Source: Balamuthia mandrillaris (taxonomy: Eukaryota > Discosea > Longamoebia > Balamuthiidae). From it: DNA of 64,000 nt. Each line of letters starts with the position of its first letter. The first letter of the stretch is position 1. The position numbers and the translations under genes are program-made. The stretch covers positions 1 to 64,000 of the forward strand of contig JAVKOQ010000276.1 of assembly GCA_031835245.1 (NCBI GenBank). The letters run 5' to 3'. A model generated the notes under the pieces. That model searched no databases and had not been told where the DNA came from. It saw only the letters and a list, made by a program, of their open reading frames with translations. Positions 33,578-44,951 of the stretch are shown here, one piece after another.

Positions 33578-35375
33578 CTAATGAGAATGGTGATGGCTGT
33601 AGCTGCTGTCCTGATGGTAGGCATCGCCGCCACTGCCGCCGCCATTGCCGCCTTCCTGTTGGTCGTCGTCGTAGTTGCTGCTGGAATAGGAGGTCTTGCG
33701 GAGGGCGAGGTTCTCCTGGCGGATGAGGGTGTTTTCCTCCCGCAAGGTCCTGTTCTCCTCCCGCAAGGTGCGATTCTCCTCCCGCAGGCTGCGGATCTCC
33801 GACTGGAGTTCCAGCTCGTAGTCCAGCTTGGCCTTATCGCTCTGCTTGCTGCCCTCGTCGTCGCCTTCTTCACTCTCCTCTCTCTTGCGTTTGTGAGAGC
33901 GGTTGTCGCCGTCGTCGGCGCTGCCGTACTTACTGTCATCCAGCCTTACATGCAAGTAGGGGCACTTGGCTCCTCGTGGACATCTATTATGAACAGGTTT
34001 GTTTAAAGTGTTGAAAGAGAAGGAAGAGGAGGAAAGGGGTAGTTACTGTTTGCGGTAAAGATGGTCTCTGCATACTTCGGGAGAACGGGAGTTCTGTGCG
34101 TATGAATAGGGAAGGATTGAGGGAAGTTGGTGATGACCGAAAAAGTACAGGGCGTGGAGTGATCATGAGACACGTTAGGGAGCAGTGTATGTTTGTTTGT
34201 TTGAGTTGGTAGATGAGAAAGAGAAAGAGAGTGGGTGGTAAGCGTTGGGTTAAGGGGCATGGATAATAAACAAAGAGGTAGATAAAATAAAAAGGTAGTT
34301 GGTAATGGAGGTGGACAACAAAGAAACAAACAAAAAAATAAAGGCCTCAAACCAACAGGAACACAGAGCTGTCTCCTTCAGCACCTGCTGTAGAGCAAGC
34401 TCTTTCAGCAAAGGGCAGGAGAGCAGGCTTTGGTGAGCTGTTGGGATTAGAGAAGCTATCATCCCAAATGTAATAACAAATCGCAAGGTGGACAAATACA
34501 GATTTGAAGAATGGGATTAAGGAGGAAGAGGGTTGGATGCAACGACGAAAGTGAGGAAAGACGAATGAGAGAGTAGTCTGATTGCCAGTGAAGAAGAGAG
34601 CAAATAGAGTGAAGAAGAAGAAGAAGAGGAAAGCGAAACACAAGGCAACGAAGATGGTAAAAGGAAGAGCAGGCAATAAGGGGAGGTTTGGGCAGAAGGA
34701 GGGAGAGGAGGAAGGAGAGAAGAGGAAGTGATAATAGGGTGGGAAGATGAAAGAACCTTGGTTGAGGAACTGGAAGCGGAGCCAGAGGGAAGGGGAGGAC
34801 CTGCAAAGGGAACTGGAAGAGGTCCAGAAGGAGGGTAGCCTGGATAGGGTGGAGGTAAGAGGCTTGGTGGTATCCCTGGAGGCAGCATCTCTCCATGGAG
34901 AGGGGGGTGAGCGTACGGGCAGCGAGATCCCCGCCTACAAGTGAAAAGAGAATTTTTTTTAATTTCAACAGAGTACAGAAGAAGCAATCAAAGACAAAGA
35001 AAAAAAATCTGTAGGAGAGTACACCAACCTGCACAATCCGCGCGTAAAATCTCTGCAAACTTCTCGGCCGTCGAATAACATGAGTTCATGGTGGGGATCT
35101 GCATCATGGATGTAGGGACAAAATTCTCCTCTTGTGCAACGACCCCTCTGGAAGTCCCTGCAAAACTCTCTCTTTTCTCCCTCATGGATGAAAGGGCAAC
35201 GATGGCCACGCCTGCAATGCCCAGCCCTGAAATCTCTGCATAGTTCGGAGCGTTTTTCCTCGCTTGGCCCGCCGTAGCCACCCGAGGAAGGTCCATAACC
35301 GCCACTGTTGGTGGAGCTTCCTCTGGACCTGGACCTTCGATAATCCTTGTCCTCATCGTCGCTGCTGTGCGGCAT
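33578..35375 (-). CDS. CCCH zinc-finger RNA-binding protein with C-terminal leucine zipper
   Basis: Likely RNA-binding protein. ATG 35375 gives MPHSSDDEDKDYRRSRSRGS, an RS-rich start. CCCH fingers: CRDFRAGHCRRGHRCPFIH, CRDFQRGRCTRGEFCPYIH, one split across an intron (CRDFTRGLC | RRGSRCPYAH), and a last one rebuilt across a splice at about 34064/33986 (CRDHLYRKQ | CPRGAKCPYLH). All have C-x8-C-x5-C-x3-H spacing or close to it. A proline-rich linker separates the third from the last. The C-terminus has a repeated heptad (LREENRT three times), a good coiled coil, then a Ser/Gly/His tail. The layout resembles ZC3H10 or muscleblind-like proteins, but orthology is uncertain. The stretch 34090-34740 is probably a long intron; a missed exon there is possible. 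Confidence 0.8.
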
Positions 35376-35462
35376 CTTGCGTGTGCGTTTGTGTGTGTGT
35401 TGTGTTCTGCTACGTTTTCCCCAGGCCTGGGGTAAAAGGAAAAAGACAGGATAAAATTTTCT

Positions 35463-35487
35463 GTCGACAGATTCGCTGCAGGTCGAC
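35463..35487. promoter_or_regulatory. Two GTCGAC sites upstream of the CCCH gene
   Basis: GTCGAC at 35463-35468 and 35482-35487, about 90-110 bases upstream of the start at 35375. Confidence 0.4.
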
Positions 35488-35591
35488 ACGGTACGGGTGT
35501 TGGATCTTGGCGCCATCTTTGGTGTTGGAGAGAATCCACAAATTGGTATTTCCTTCCAAAATGCGTAACAACAAGAGTGTGTGCGTTTTTT

Positions 35592-35592
<1 letters not shown>

Positions 35593-35622
<30 letters not shown>
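35593..35622 (+). repeat. (CT)n microsatellite
   Basis: About 14 CT units between the CCCH gene and the glycosyltransferase stop. Confidence 0.85.
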
Positions 35623-35626
<4 letters not shown>

Positions 35627-37022
35627 GGCTTGTTGTCTTGGAGGAGGATGGGAAACCACAAGAACTTAGTAGTTGGGTCTTCTCAGTGACACTCTTCCAA
35701 TGGGCCACAAAGCAATCCGGAGCATCGCTGCAGCTCTTCAGTACCCTACAGTTGTAGACATAGGGGATAGCATAGAGAGGGATCTTTTCGGTCCACAAAG
35801 CCTCTCTGAATGGGCCTTGATCCATGCCTCCTTTTTCAAACAACAGATCCTTCCACTTGTTGACCATGCGCATGGTATTGTCGTTCTTCCTGTAGAGCAT
35901 GACACCACTGTTCAGCTCGTAGAAGCTGTCAGGGACGTTGGACCGGGCGTTTTTGGGCTTGTATTGACCTCTGGTGATGCTGGCCGCTACATCGTACTGC
36001 TGCAGTAAGCTGTGATAACACTGTTTTAGTCAAGCTAAGACAACAGGAAAAGAAAAAAATGAAGACCAAGACAAGCAAATGAACGTCAACAAGCAGACGA
36101 ATAGGGAAAAGACGTACAACCAAAGTTGGTTTAAGCCAGGACGACACAGAAACACATCAGCATCAAGGAACATGGTGAGGTCGTATGGTGAGTGTTGGAT
36201 GCTTGAGATCTTCTCGGCTCTGCTGGGTAGAGAACCTCGCGCTTGGACGTAGCTGCCATTGAGTGGAGGCAACTGCACCAAGTTTAAATGTCCGGTGACT
36301 TCCTGAGAGCAAGAGGAGTGCTTCATATACCAGTCCATGCGTTCCTTCAGAGCTGGATAGGTCGCCTCGTCAGTGTTGAGCGTGATGTTCATGTCAGGAT
36401 GATGCTTGTGAAGGCTGGTCACCAACCCCGTTACCCATTCCACAGACTTGGGGCCTTGGGCGAGGGTTATAACGCCGCGTGTCAACCCAGGCAGCTCCCG
36501 CTCCAGCTGCAATTTGGAGCCAAAGTGGTTGGCGTTAAAGGTGATGTGGTCGCAGTACTTTCGCGAACAGTCGTTCTTTGTTTCTTCGCAGTCGTCATCT
36601 TGTGTTGTCGTTGGAGCGGCTTGGTACGGTTGGTCGGGTGGCCGCTCTTGGGCTTGTGGCTGTCGCAATAGCTCCTGCACCGCCTCATCTTTCTGTTGTA
36701 CTTCTGCCCGTAGCCGGTTCACCTCCTCCTGCAACTCCTGATTCTGAAACCTTAACCGCTCCACCACCCCCGCATCAAAACTGCTGCGGCCCTCTATGAA
36801 GGTGTTGCTAGACCCGCTGCTGTACCAAAGGGCGCCGAGCGCCACGCTGACAAGGGCAGCAAAGCCCAGCCACGCATACCGCCGGACGTTTGGCCTCGTT
36901 CGTTCGTCTATCGCGCTGTGAGCTGTACAAACATGCACAAAAAAAAAAGGCAACGTTGGGAGCTGTTAGTAACCAAGAGAAGCAAAACAAGAAGAGCAGC
37001 AAGCAAAAAAACCATTGGCCAT
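35622..37022 (-). CDS. Type II membrane glycosyltransferase-like protein (GT-A fold)
   Basis: Predicted Golgi-type nucleotide-sugar transferase. The first coding exon is tiny (37022-37013, MAN plus one base), joined after a tgtacag acceptor to AHSIDERTRPNVRRYAWLGF-like sequence. A single transmembrane anchor (GFAALVSVALGALWYSSG) is followed by a coiled coil (RLRFQNQELQEEVNRLRAEV, then QQKDEAVQELL). The lumenal domain has GVITLAQGPKSVEWVTGLVT, the DxD motif in LTMFLDADVFLCRPGLNQL, and YELNSGVMLYRKNDNTMRMV with later KGGMDQGPFREALW. These are typical of nucleotide-diphospho-sugar transferases, but I cannot name sugar, acceptor or CAZy family. Three exons. Ends near 35622. Confidence 0.75.
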
Positions 37023-37264
37023 TCGAACGGCTGCAAAGATAGACAAAAGGGGAGTTTCCTTCCTTTCTTTTGTGTCTGCTAATTCTTTAATTTATTATTA
37101 CCCCCTATTAGCTTGTGTCTTTGGCTTCGGCCAGAGAGAAGCGCGCCTCCCTCCGACTTTTTCGAACCCATGCTAGAAACCTGCTGACTCTTTGCTTGCC
37201 TTGGTCAAGCCAAGACCACCTTGGGCCACTTTCTCTTTCGTCAGACGTCTTTAATATTGCACAG

Positions 37265-38266
37265 CTACCCCCGTTTCCTCTCATCCTTTTTGCTGGTGTG
37301 CTCCCGTCGGCTTGCTCCCCCACGAGACCGTGTTTTCCCGATGGGATTCGCTTTCGTGTTGGCGACTGGGTACTGGCTGTCCGGAGGACACTCGTTCTCT
37401 GCTATATTCAGGAACGCGCACAGTTTGCCGTACTTGTCCCCTCGTGCCACATCCATCACCAACAGCTGCTCTGAAGGAACGATGGCTTGCACCAAACTGT
37501 TATGCCGCAGAAATGCCTTCACGGCAAAGTACTCGTTTGGCCACGCTGCTCCATAGTGGAGCATTCTTGTAACCTTGGCCACCGGCTGAGGCACCTCGTG
37601 TCTCTCCATGTGAGCCTTCCAGGATCGCCACCACTCTGTGGCGTTACGCACAGTCAGAACAAACTTGGCATAGGGGTACATGAGAAGGAGCTCCTCGAAG
37701 TAGAAGGGCATGGGGGTGTCAGTGGCCGCCGGAGAGTCGTCCCATCGTCGCACTATATCTACGCTGAGCGGAGAAATCCTATGTTCAGTGGTACTCAACA
37801 GAACGTCCTTTGTCACACTGATGGGTGTATGCTGCGATCGTATGCCCAACCGGTTGAGGGCTGCGTTCAAAGAGGTGGTTCCGGTCTTGGCTAGACCCAA
37901 TCCAAATACCCTGAGGGAGCGCAAGCCATCAGGATTAGAGGGGCGTCCCCTGAGGCGGTCAAAATAGTTGGCTAGATCTTTGCCAATAGACAACCGGTCA
38001 GAGCAATGGAGGCAGGCCAGGATATCTGTACGGGGTTGCTCGTTCACGCGGTTGTTGTCAGTGCCGTGGTCTGAGTTTTCGTTTGTTGTTTTTGTCGGAC
38101 ATTGAACGTTGTTTGCAGTTTCAACTCCCGCAGGATTCCAAAGCTCAACCCGGCAGAAGCTGTATTCGTGATAAGCAGTGGATGCTCTTTGGCCCTGAAG
38201 GGAGGAAACTATCCAGCAAACACCAAACCCGAGACAAAAGGGGACCAGGAAATGGAAGGCCCTCAT
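37265..38266 (-). CDS. Membrane-anchored sulfotransferase family protein
   Basis: Single-exon gene of about 333 residues. The start at 38266 (MRAFHFLVPFCLGFGVCWIV) gives an N-terminal signal anchor, so it is probably Golgi-lumenal. The PAPS-binding 5'-phosphosulfate loop is seen in VFGLGLAKTGTTSLNAALNR. Further features are FYFEELLLMYPYAKFVLTVR and NATEWWRSWKAHMER, typical of the Sulfotransfer_4 family, in which some members have unclear substrates. The C-terminal tail is Arg/Lys-rich. GTCGAC lies 77 bases upstream at 38343-38348. It lies 243 bases downstream of the glycosyltransferase gene on the same strand; a shared glycan role is only a possibility. Confidence 0.78.
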   Translation of the reverse strand: MRAFHFLVPFCLGFGVCWIVSSLQGQRASTAYHEYSFCRVELWNPAGVETANNVQCPTKTTNENSDHGTDNNRVNEQPRTDILACLHCSDRLSIGKDLANYFDRLRGRPSNPDGLRSLRVFGLGLAKTGTTSLNAALNRLGIRSQHTPISVTKDVLLSTTEHRISPLSVDIVRRWDDSPAATDTPMPFYFEELLLMYPYAKFVLTVRNATEWWRSWKAHMERHEVPQPVAKVTRMLHYGAAWPNEYFAVKAFLRHNSLVQAIVPSEQLLVMDVARGDKYGKLCAFLNIAENECPPDSQYPVANTKANPIGKTRSRGGASRREHTSKKDERKRG

Positions 38267-38342
38267 GTCCCCACCCCACGCAAAGCGGACAAACGAGCAC
38301 GGATCGGTTTTTTCCTTATTTTGTGAGAAAGAAAGATATTTC

Positions 38343-38348
38343 GTCGAC
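38343..38348. promoter_or_regulatory. GTCGAC site in the sulfotransferase/HAP2 divergent promoter
   Basis: GTCGACACC next to GATATTTC, between start codons at 38266 (minus) and 38531 (plus). Confidence 0.4.
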
Positions 38349-38530
38349 ACCACCAAGATGATCTATCGTCCGAAGAACCACCAGAAAATCAGACAACCGC
38401 CATTGAAAGGAATGCCCAAAAGCAGACAGCCAGCAGGCATGCTCACGGGAGCCATCATCGTCATCATCATCATGGGGGACTCTTCCTCCTGCCATTCCCG
38501 CAAAGCTCCAGCACAAAGAAACGACGGAAA

Positions 38531-41500
38531 ATGACCGCACCAGGAGCACCGGTGCTAAGTTTCTCTGCGTTAGCGGTAGCGGTGGTTGTGCTTTCCTTCC
38601 TCATAAACCTCCCGCAAAGCGCGCGAGGCGCCATCATAGCCTCTAGCAAGCTGGAGTCGTGCATCGCGGATGGCTCCACGGAGGAGGCCCTACTGAATTG
38701 CAAGAAGAAGATGGTCGTTTCGTTGACACTAGAGGGAGGACAGGTTTGAAACATTTTAGTTCAAACACTTTTCTCTCTCTCTCACTTGTTCCTTTTTCGA
38801 CATTTGTCGTCTCTTCTATCTTCTTCAAGAACGCTACAGAGGCGGTAGAGGCCGTCATCGAAACGGTCGAAGAAGATGGCAAGACCAAGCGATTGGAACA
38901 TCCCTGGCGAATTCGTCTCTCCAAGTCCCAACCGCGGGTGCTCTATCCTATCGTTTACATTCAAGTAAGTGAAGAAAACCTCTTTCAAAGAAGAAAGACG
39001 GCAGTCATTCAGCTAACTATGAAAACATGTGAAACAAAAAAACAGAGGGTGAATAATGCACCGAAAGAGAAGATTGAGTACCCAGATAACTTTTTTTGGC
39101 TATTTGATCGTTGTGACGCTAGCGCTACTTCAGACAGCCCCACCTGTGGCTGGTACCATGATTCTAATGGCAAAGCTGTGCTTCACAGCCAGGTTATTGT
39201 TGAGAAGAGAATTTGTTGTTGCTCGTCGTTTTTGTTCGTGCATTGCTTGGCCTTCTTTGTTGTTACCCACTTACCTAACTCCTTGAAATCTTCAAAATAA
39301 CAAAGGGTTTCTGTTGCGAATGCGACTTTGGTCAAGTATTACAGATATCGAATGAGGACACAAGAGCGGGCCTGGATTGCAAGCTGTGGGGAACGGATTC
39401 GAGTTCTGCTCATTGTCTGCGTTTCGATACGCTTTGGTACGATGCATTTGAGATTGGAACAGCGGAGACCTTCTTCGATGTGACCCTCAACCTCATTAAA
39501 CGCGATTCATCCAACGATGGCTATGTGACCGATAAGATCGTCCTGTCTCCAGAGAACACCATTGTTCAGTCGGCTGACAAATCCATCTTTGCAAAGCTCA
39601 TAGGAGACTTTGCGCCATGGAAAGCGGTTCCGGTGTTGAGCGAAAAGATTTTCTTTGTGCCCTCTGTACCTCGAGACCATCCTCGCGTGCTGGCAGGGAG
39701 CGCGCACTGGATGCTTGTGGACAAGTCCCGTGTGGACTTCTCGGGTACAGTTTGCAACAAGATAGGCGTCAGTTTCGAGGCCTTTCGCTACCAACCGGGT
39801 TTGTGTCTGCCTCATTCCTATCCGTTGTTCGTATATTAACCAAAGCGTAATGAACAACAGATGCTTGCAGTCAGTTGCCATCTTCTTGCTTGCGGTATCA
39901 GTTGGAGGACTATCACACAGAAGATATAGTAAAGGAGAGTAAAGGCTTGTCGGGCTCTTACTTTGTGAAGTATTGGGGCAAGTTCGTGGAGCAAAATGGC
40001 ATCCTCCAGAAGGACAGTCAACGCTATCTCTCTTTTGAACTGGAGCAGTTACAAGCAAGTTTGGTTACTTTGACATTTTCTGCAGACGATATCCGCTTTA
40101 TTACGAACCTGTTAGCAAACCTCCTCTCCTAGATCTTGCTTTCCTTGTCATCCTTGTTCTTGTTCTTGTTCTTCTTCTCTAACGAGATGCACTAACCGAT
40201 TTTTTCTCACTTGTCTGTTTCCATTCTATTTCTGAGTGTAGAAGTCCTGGAAGGATTGTTGTAGCTGTTGCTAAGGATTTTGAGGCTCTATCAAAGGAAG
40301 GCAAGATCGAGGTGATGATGCAGAACACCGGCTTCATCAATGCTGACTTTCAACTTACTGTCACCAATTGCACAGTGGGAATTAAGCCCATTCAAGCCCG
40401 CATTCTCAGTGTCTCCGCCAAACAATCCATGAATGCAACCTTCAACATTTATAGCGAGCATGAACTTCTCGCAGAGAACAAGTGTAAAGGTAACCAATTC
40501 TTTTTCATCTGTGGAAATCCTCTTCCTTTTTAAAGAATTTCTATTAGTATCTCTATTGGATGCTGTGGGCCAGCTTCAAGACTTTGTGTGGGTCAATTTT
40601 ACCACCTTTGCAACAAAGCACACCAATGGAACGCAAGGTGGAGCCTCTCCTGATAATGACGACGGTGGGCGTTACGACCCAACTAACTATTGGCCTCGCT
40701 CCTGCTCCCAGAAGTGTCCAAACTTGTGCGTACATCATTTCTCTTTCTAGTTTTTTTTTCTCCGGTAGATTTAATGACCTTCTTTATTCTTCCATAGTAT
40801 TAACCTGATATGCTTCATTATGGAGTCTTGCTGGGGCGAGCTGTTGTGGCGAGTGGTAATCATATTGGTGTTGATATGCTGTTGTTGTTGCTGCTGCAAG
40901 TGTGCTAGTTCCAAGAAATGCAGAGGTTCCATTTCCTCCATGATGAAAGGAGGACTCGGTGGACCTGTCGGTCTAGTATGTTCCCTTTGCTGCTCCTCTT
41001 CATCATCTGCAAGTGGCGACTCCAAGAAAATCAAAGCCATGAAGAAAAAGATGAAACGACAAGAGAAAATGATGGCCAAAGAATACGAGGAATTAGAGAT
41101 GGCGCGCTTGCAAGAAAAGCACGAGCGGAAGATGCAGAAGCTGCAACAAAAGACAGAAAGACGAAAGCGAGAGCTGACTTTGTCCACGGCGTGGAGCGCT
41201 CAGCAGGGCGATGAAGAAAAGGAGAACGGGGAACAGAAAAAGGTCTCGGAATCAACACGAGCCTTCAACTTTTGGAGAAAAAAGCAACAACAAAAGGAAG
41301 AAACAACAAGTCAAAAAAATGCGCATCCAGAGCGAGGAAGATCGGACAAAGCAAAAGACATGCTTAAGCTACATCTCCCGTCAGCATCGCTTTCAATGGG
41401 AGGCTCTTCGTCGTCAGGAAAAGTCCCTTCTACCAACGCACCTGTTATACGGCAGAGAAACGTTTCCGAGTTTGCAGCTCCGCTGACCAAAGAACAGTTG

Positions 41501-42089
41501 TTGGAAATTTCCTCCAAGCAAGCAACCATCTACATCAACATATCCGATGCAAGAGGAGCACCCACTCCAGTGGTACGTAAGCTTTTCTCTCTTTGAAGCT
41601 AATGTTTTTAATTAGTTCCTCATCCACAACATTCTAAAACAATCTGTATGTTTTCGCGCAGTCTGCCGGACCTTCTTACAGTCTTGTTGGAAAGTTATTA
41701 CCCTATAATCCACCTGACTCAAACGATGTTCGTTGGGTCCAGTTTTGGATTCCTCCGATAATGTGTTATCAGGTTATACTCTCTCCTCTCTCTCTCTCTC
41801 TTCTCTGCTGCTGCTGCTGCTGCTGCTGCTGCTTCTTGTTCTTCTTCTTCTTCTTCTTCTTCTTCTTCTTCTTCATCTTCACCATATTCTGCTTTAGTTA
41901 TCTCGTTCTTTCTCAAAAAGTTAATAACCATGTTATTTTTAGCACAAAGCAATGGTAGGGGAGACTGTAGTAGAATTAATACCTCCTGTTCCTCTTAAAG
42001 CAGAGTACACATCAACGATAATGGACCTCGTTACCGCTCGCCGGTTTCTTAATACAACGCCTCTCTTTCCATGCATCAACCGCTCCTAA
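38531..42089 (+). CDS. HAP2: HAP2/GCS1 gamete membrane fusogen
   Basis: Class II-type fusogen that merges gamete membranes in many eukaryotes. ATG 38531 starts a signal peptide (ALAVAVVVLSFLINLPQSAR). The mature N-terminus has SKLESCIADGSTEEALLNCK, as in HAP2 proteins. The diagnostic HAP2-GCS1 region follows: GFCCECDFGQVLQ, AGLDCKLWGTDSSSAHCLRF and DTLWYDAFEIGTAETFFDVT. The ectodomain continues through SFEAFRYQP, CSQLPSSCLRYQLEDYHTED, NTGFINADFQLTVTNCTVGI and RSCSQKCPNLF. A transmembrane helix (LLWRVVIILVLI) is directly followed by a run of seven Cys, then a basic, Lys/Glu-rich cytoplasmic tail and a final stretch (ATIYINISDARGAPTPV, WVQFWIPPIMCYQ, VETVVELIPPVPLKAEYTST-like) that may be a C2-like fold. 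About ten exons; stop TAA 42087-42089. The tail is long for the family. Confidence 0.9.
41765..41873 (+). repeat. CT/CTG/TTC compound repeat after a HAP2 donor
   Basis: CT tract, then (CTG)n at about 41806-41831, then (TTC)n at about 41840-41873, beginning right after the donor that follows PPIMCYQ. Confidence 0.85.
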
Positions 42090-42406
42090 GATGGCGGGTC
42101 ATGCTGTTTTGTACCATCTATCCCTCTTTGTACACATCATACATCCATTTCCTCTTAACAACCGTAATAAGGAAGTGGAGAGATAGGAGAATGATATGAC
42201 GGAAGAGAGTTAAACAGCCAAGAGAGAAGAGAGAAGAGAGAAGAGAGAAGAGAGAAGAGAGAAGAGAGAAGAGAGAAGAGAGGAGAGAGGAGAGAGAGGA
42301 GAGAAGAGAGCAGAGAGAAGAGAGCAGAGAAGAGAGCAGGAGAGGAGAGAGCAGGAGAGGAGAGAGCAGTCGACAAATATTGAGAGCAAAGAAAGAAGAA
42401 AGAAAA
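42090..42406. repeat. Intergenic purine repeat (AGAGAGAA)n upstream of PUS1-like gene
   Basis: Between HAP2 and the next gene. About 170 bp (42218-42390) is AGAGA/GAGAAG repeat; GTCGAC at 42369-42374 lies 33 bases before the ATG, followed by AAATATTG. No gene is seen. Confidence 0.7.
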
Positions 42407-44260
42407 ATGAAACGCAAGCAGGCGGAGACGACGACGCAAGAAGAGAACGCCTGTACGCAGGCCGGTGAAGCCGCCACCAGCACCGCCAACGCAGAAGAAC
42501 CTTCAGCCCTCAAGCGGCCAAGAGAAACCACGAATCCGCAACAACAGGAAGAGAAGAACAAGAGCGACGACGGAGCGACGGCTGCTGTTGCTTTGACGGA
42601 GGAGGACAAGAACAAATGGAGAGTGCCAAAGAGAAAGGTGGCCCTTCTGATCGGCTACAACGGGGCTGAGTTTGCCGGTATGCAGCGCAACCCTGGCGTA
42701 AGGACCGTGGAGGAGGAGCTAGAGAAGGCCATCGTGGAGGCCGGTGGCATCGCTCCCTTCAACGCCGGCTCCTTCCTCAAAGTGAACTGGTCGCGCTGCG
42801 CCCGCACTGACAAGGGCGTTCACGCCGTTGGCAACGTCATCTCTTTGAAGATGCTGTTGGAGCCAGAGGGCATGCTTGATCGCATCAATGCTGCACTTCC
42901 TCCTGACATCAGGCTATTCGGTTTGGCCTCTCCCTCCCTCCCTCTCTCTGTCTCTCTCTGTCTGTCTCTCTGTCCCTCTCTCTCTCTGTCTCTCTCTGTC
43001 TCTCTCTGTCTCTCTCTGTCTCTCTCTCTCTCTACTCTCTCCCTTCTCATGGCCTTCTTCCCATTGTGCAGAGATCTACCGGGTGACAGGCACGTTCGGA
43101 GCAAAGCATTCGGTGGATAGCAGGACTTATGAGTACTTGCTGCCATTTAGCACATTGCTGCCTGAAAATGCCGCCGAAGAGAAAGATGAAGAGCAACGAC
43201 AACGGAAAAGAGATGAAGCCATCAGAAGGACCAACGAATTGTTGCAAAAGTATGTTGGCCATCACAACTTTTTCAACTTTACTTCTAAGAAAGAGAAGAG
43301 CGATCCTTCTGCGCTGCGATACATCATTTCTTTTACTGTACGTTGTATTTCAGCATTTTTGCTCTACTATCTGTACTCTCTCCTCTGTTCTCTCTTTCTC
43401 GCTCTCTCTTCTTAACTTTTCTTTCGTTCTTGTGTTGACATTATTTTAATGTGCAGTGCAGCGACCCGTTTATGTTGGATGGGATGGAGTTTGTGCGCCT
43501 TGTCATCAACGGCCAGAGTTTTCTTCTCAACCAAATCCGTAAGATGATTGGTTAGTCCACACTTCTTCTTCTTCTTTCTTCCTTCTTCCTTCTTTAACAA
43601 ACACAACAAAAAAGGATTGGTGGTGTTATTGGTGCGGAAGAACCTGTCGGAGGAGTTGATAGAGATGGCTTATGAGCTGCGGTATAGCATCCCAATGGCG
43701 CCAGGCGAGGGCCTCATGCTGCTGCACTGCCTCTTCGACACATACAGCAATGGACGAGGATCTTCCCTTCCTCCGTTGGACTGGCGCAACGCTGCTGTAC
43801 GTCTCGCTCTGCTCTCCTCTCGTGTCCTCTCTCGCTCTCTCTCGCTCTCTCTCGTGCGTTCTCTTTCTTACCAAACGCTGTTGTGAACAATATAGGAGCA
43901 AATGGATGAGTTTAAGCAGAGAGTTATCTATCCCTGCATTGTGAAATGCGAACGTGAAGCCGGAGTGTATGTTCTTTCTTTCCTCCTTCTCTGCACTGTT
44001 GTGTTTTTTGACGCTGTTCAAAATGTAGGTTCAAGCAATGGGAGAGTGTGTTGGATGGGCAGGAGGTAGACCTAGAGGCGTTGAGGCCGCAATGGGAGGC
44101 TGAGAGGCAGGAAGAGGCCAAACGAAAGGAGGAGCGAGAGAGAAAGAAGCAGGAGAGAGCGGCAAGGAGGAAACTGTATGAAGAAGCCCAAAGAAAGGAG
44201 AAGGAGCAGCAACAACAGCAAAAGAATGACGAGGAGAAGAAAGAAAAAGAACAAGTTTGA
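42407..44260 (+). CDS. PUS1: tRNA pseudouridine synthase, PUS1/TruA type
   Basis: Converts uridine to pseudouridine in tRNA (and some other RNAs). ATG 42407 begins a charged N-terminus (MKRKQAETTTQEENACTQAG). The catalytic domain starts KRKVALLIGYNGAEFAGMQR and has the active-site Asp in SRCARTDKGVHAVGNVISLK. Later conserved parts are LFDIYRVTGTFGAKHSVDSR, TYEYLLPF, FNFTSKKEKSDPSALRYI, VRLVINGQSFLLNQIRKMIG and EGLMLLHCLFDTYS. The C-terminus is a long Arg/Glu/Lys coiled coil ending KKEKEQV. About six exons. Introns after LPPDIRLF and after the DWRNAA codons start with CT-rich tracts. Matches eukaryotic PUS1/PUS2; which paralogue is uncertain. Confidence 0.92.
42940..43035 (+). repeat. (CTCTCTGT)n tract after a PUS1 donor
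   Basis: Repeats of CTCTCTGT and CT beginning about 20 bases downstream of the donor. Confidence 0.85.
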
Positions 44261-44376
44261 ACGATCGTGAGTTAGTCCACAAACAAGGGAAATATTTTGT
44301 CTTCTTGCAACCGTTAAACTCTCCCCTCTCTCTCGTCTCTCTCTCCCCTCGCGCTTTTGGCTTGTTTTGCTAAGGT

Positions 44377-44807
44377 CTACCCAAAGATCAACAAATAAAC
44401 TATGTAGACGCTGTTCACTCCAACAAGAGGTACTGCACGCATGAAGATTAAATGTTAGGGTGAGTTGTGAAGATGAGATTAAAAAAACAGAACAAAAGAA
44501 AACGTACTCCGCAGGAGGAAACGAATCGAGTGAAGCAAGTGGATGAGCTTTTCTTTGATGGAGTCCTCTTCGGCAGCCTCTCCTGGACTATAGGCCCAAC
44601 CAACTGCAAACAATGGGAGAGAAAAAAAAAGTAGCATTAGTGGAACCACATACCATCAAGCCCAGTCTCAAACGAATCAAAATAATATCTTGGAAGGGAG
44701 ACAGCGTGCTTCGTACTTGGCCTCAAAAAGCGTTCTTCGTTGAGGATGGCCAATGCATTGATGAAGAGCAAGGCGGCCTCGATGAGTGTACCCAGAGTGA
44801 ACGCCAT
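44377..44807 (-). CDS. YOS1: Yos1/IER3IP1 small ER-Golgi membrane protein
   Basis: About 80-residue protein with two hydrophobic helices, a component of the Yos1-Yip1-Yif1 complex in ER-to-Golgi COPII transport. Three short exons: 44807 to about 44715 (MAFTLGTLIEAALLFINALA, NEERFLRP), a middle exon at about 44510-44606 (GWAYSPGEAAEEDSIKEKLI) and a last exon at about 44377-44432 (IPLVGVNSVYIVYLLIFG then TAG). Junctions gtacga...ttgcag and gtacgt...gtgcag keep the frame. MAFTL, NEERFL and the PL-VNS-IV-LLFG ending are diagnostic. Each exon is small, so it is easy to miss. A GTCGACAAAT site lies at 44952-44957, about 145 bases upstream. Confidence 0.9.
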
Positions 44808-44951
44808 CTTTCGAATCAACAACAAAAAAGAAGAGATCAACGAGAGGGACGTCTACCAGTTACTTCTTCCTCTACACTTTTTTTGTGGGGCATTATGAGC
44901 TGAGTCATCGTCACGCTCATATCTTGTCTCCTGTCCTCTCTCTTCTCTCAT

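Noticed and set aside
37115-37894. Plus-strand reading frames over the sulfotransferase
   Set aside because: Antisense shadows; the minus strand has the conserved P-loop motif.
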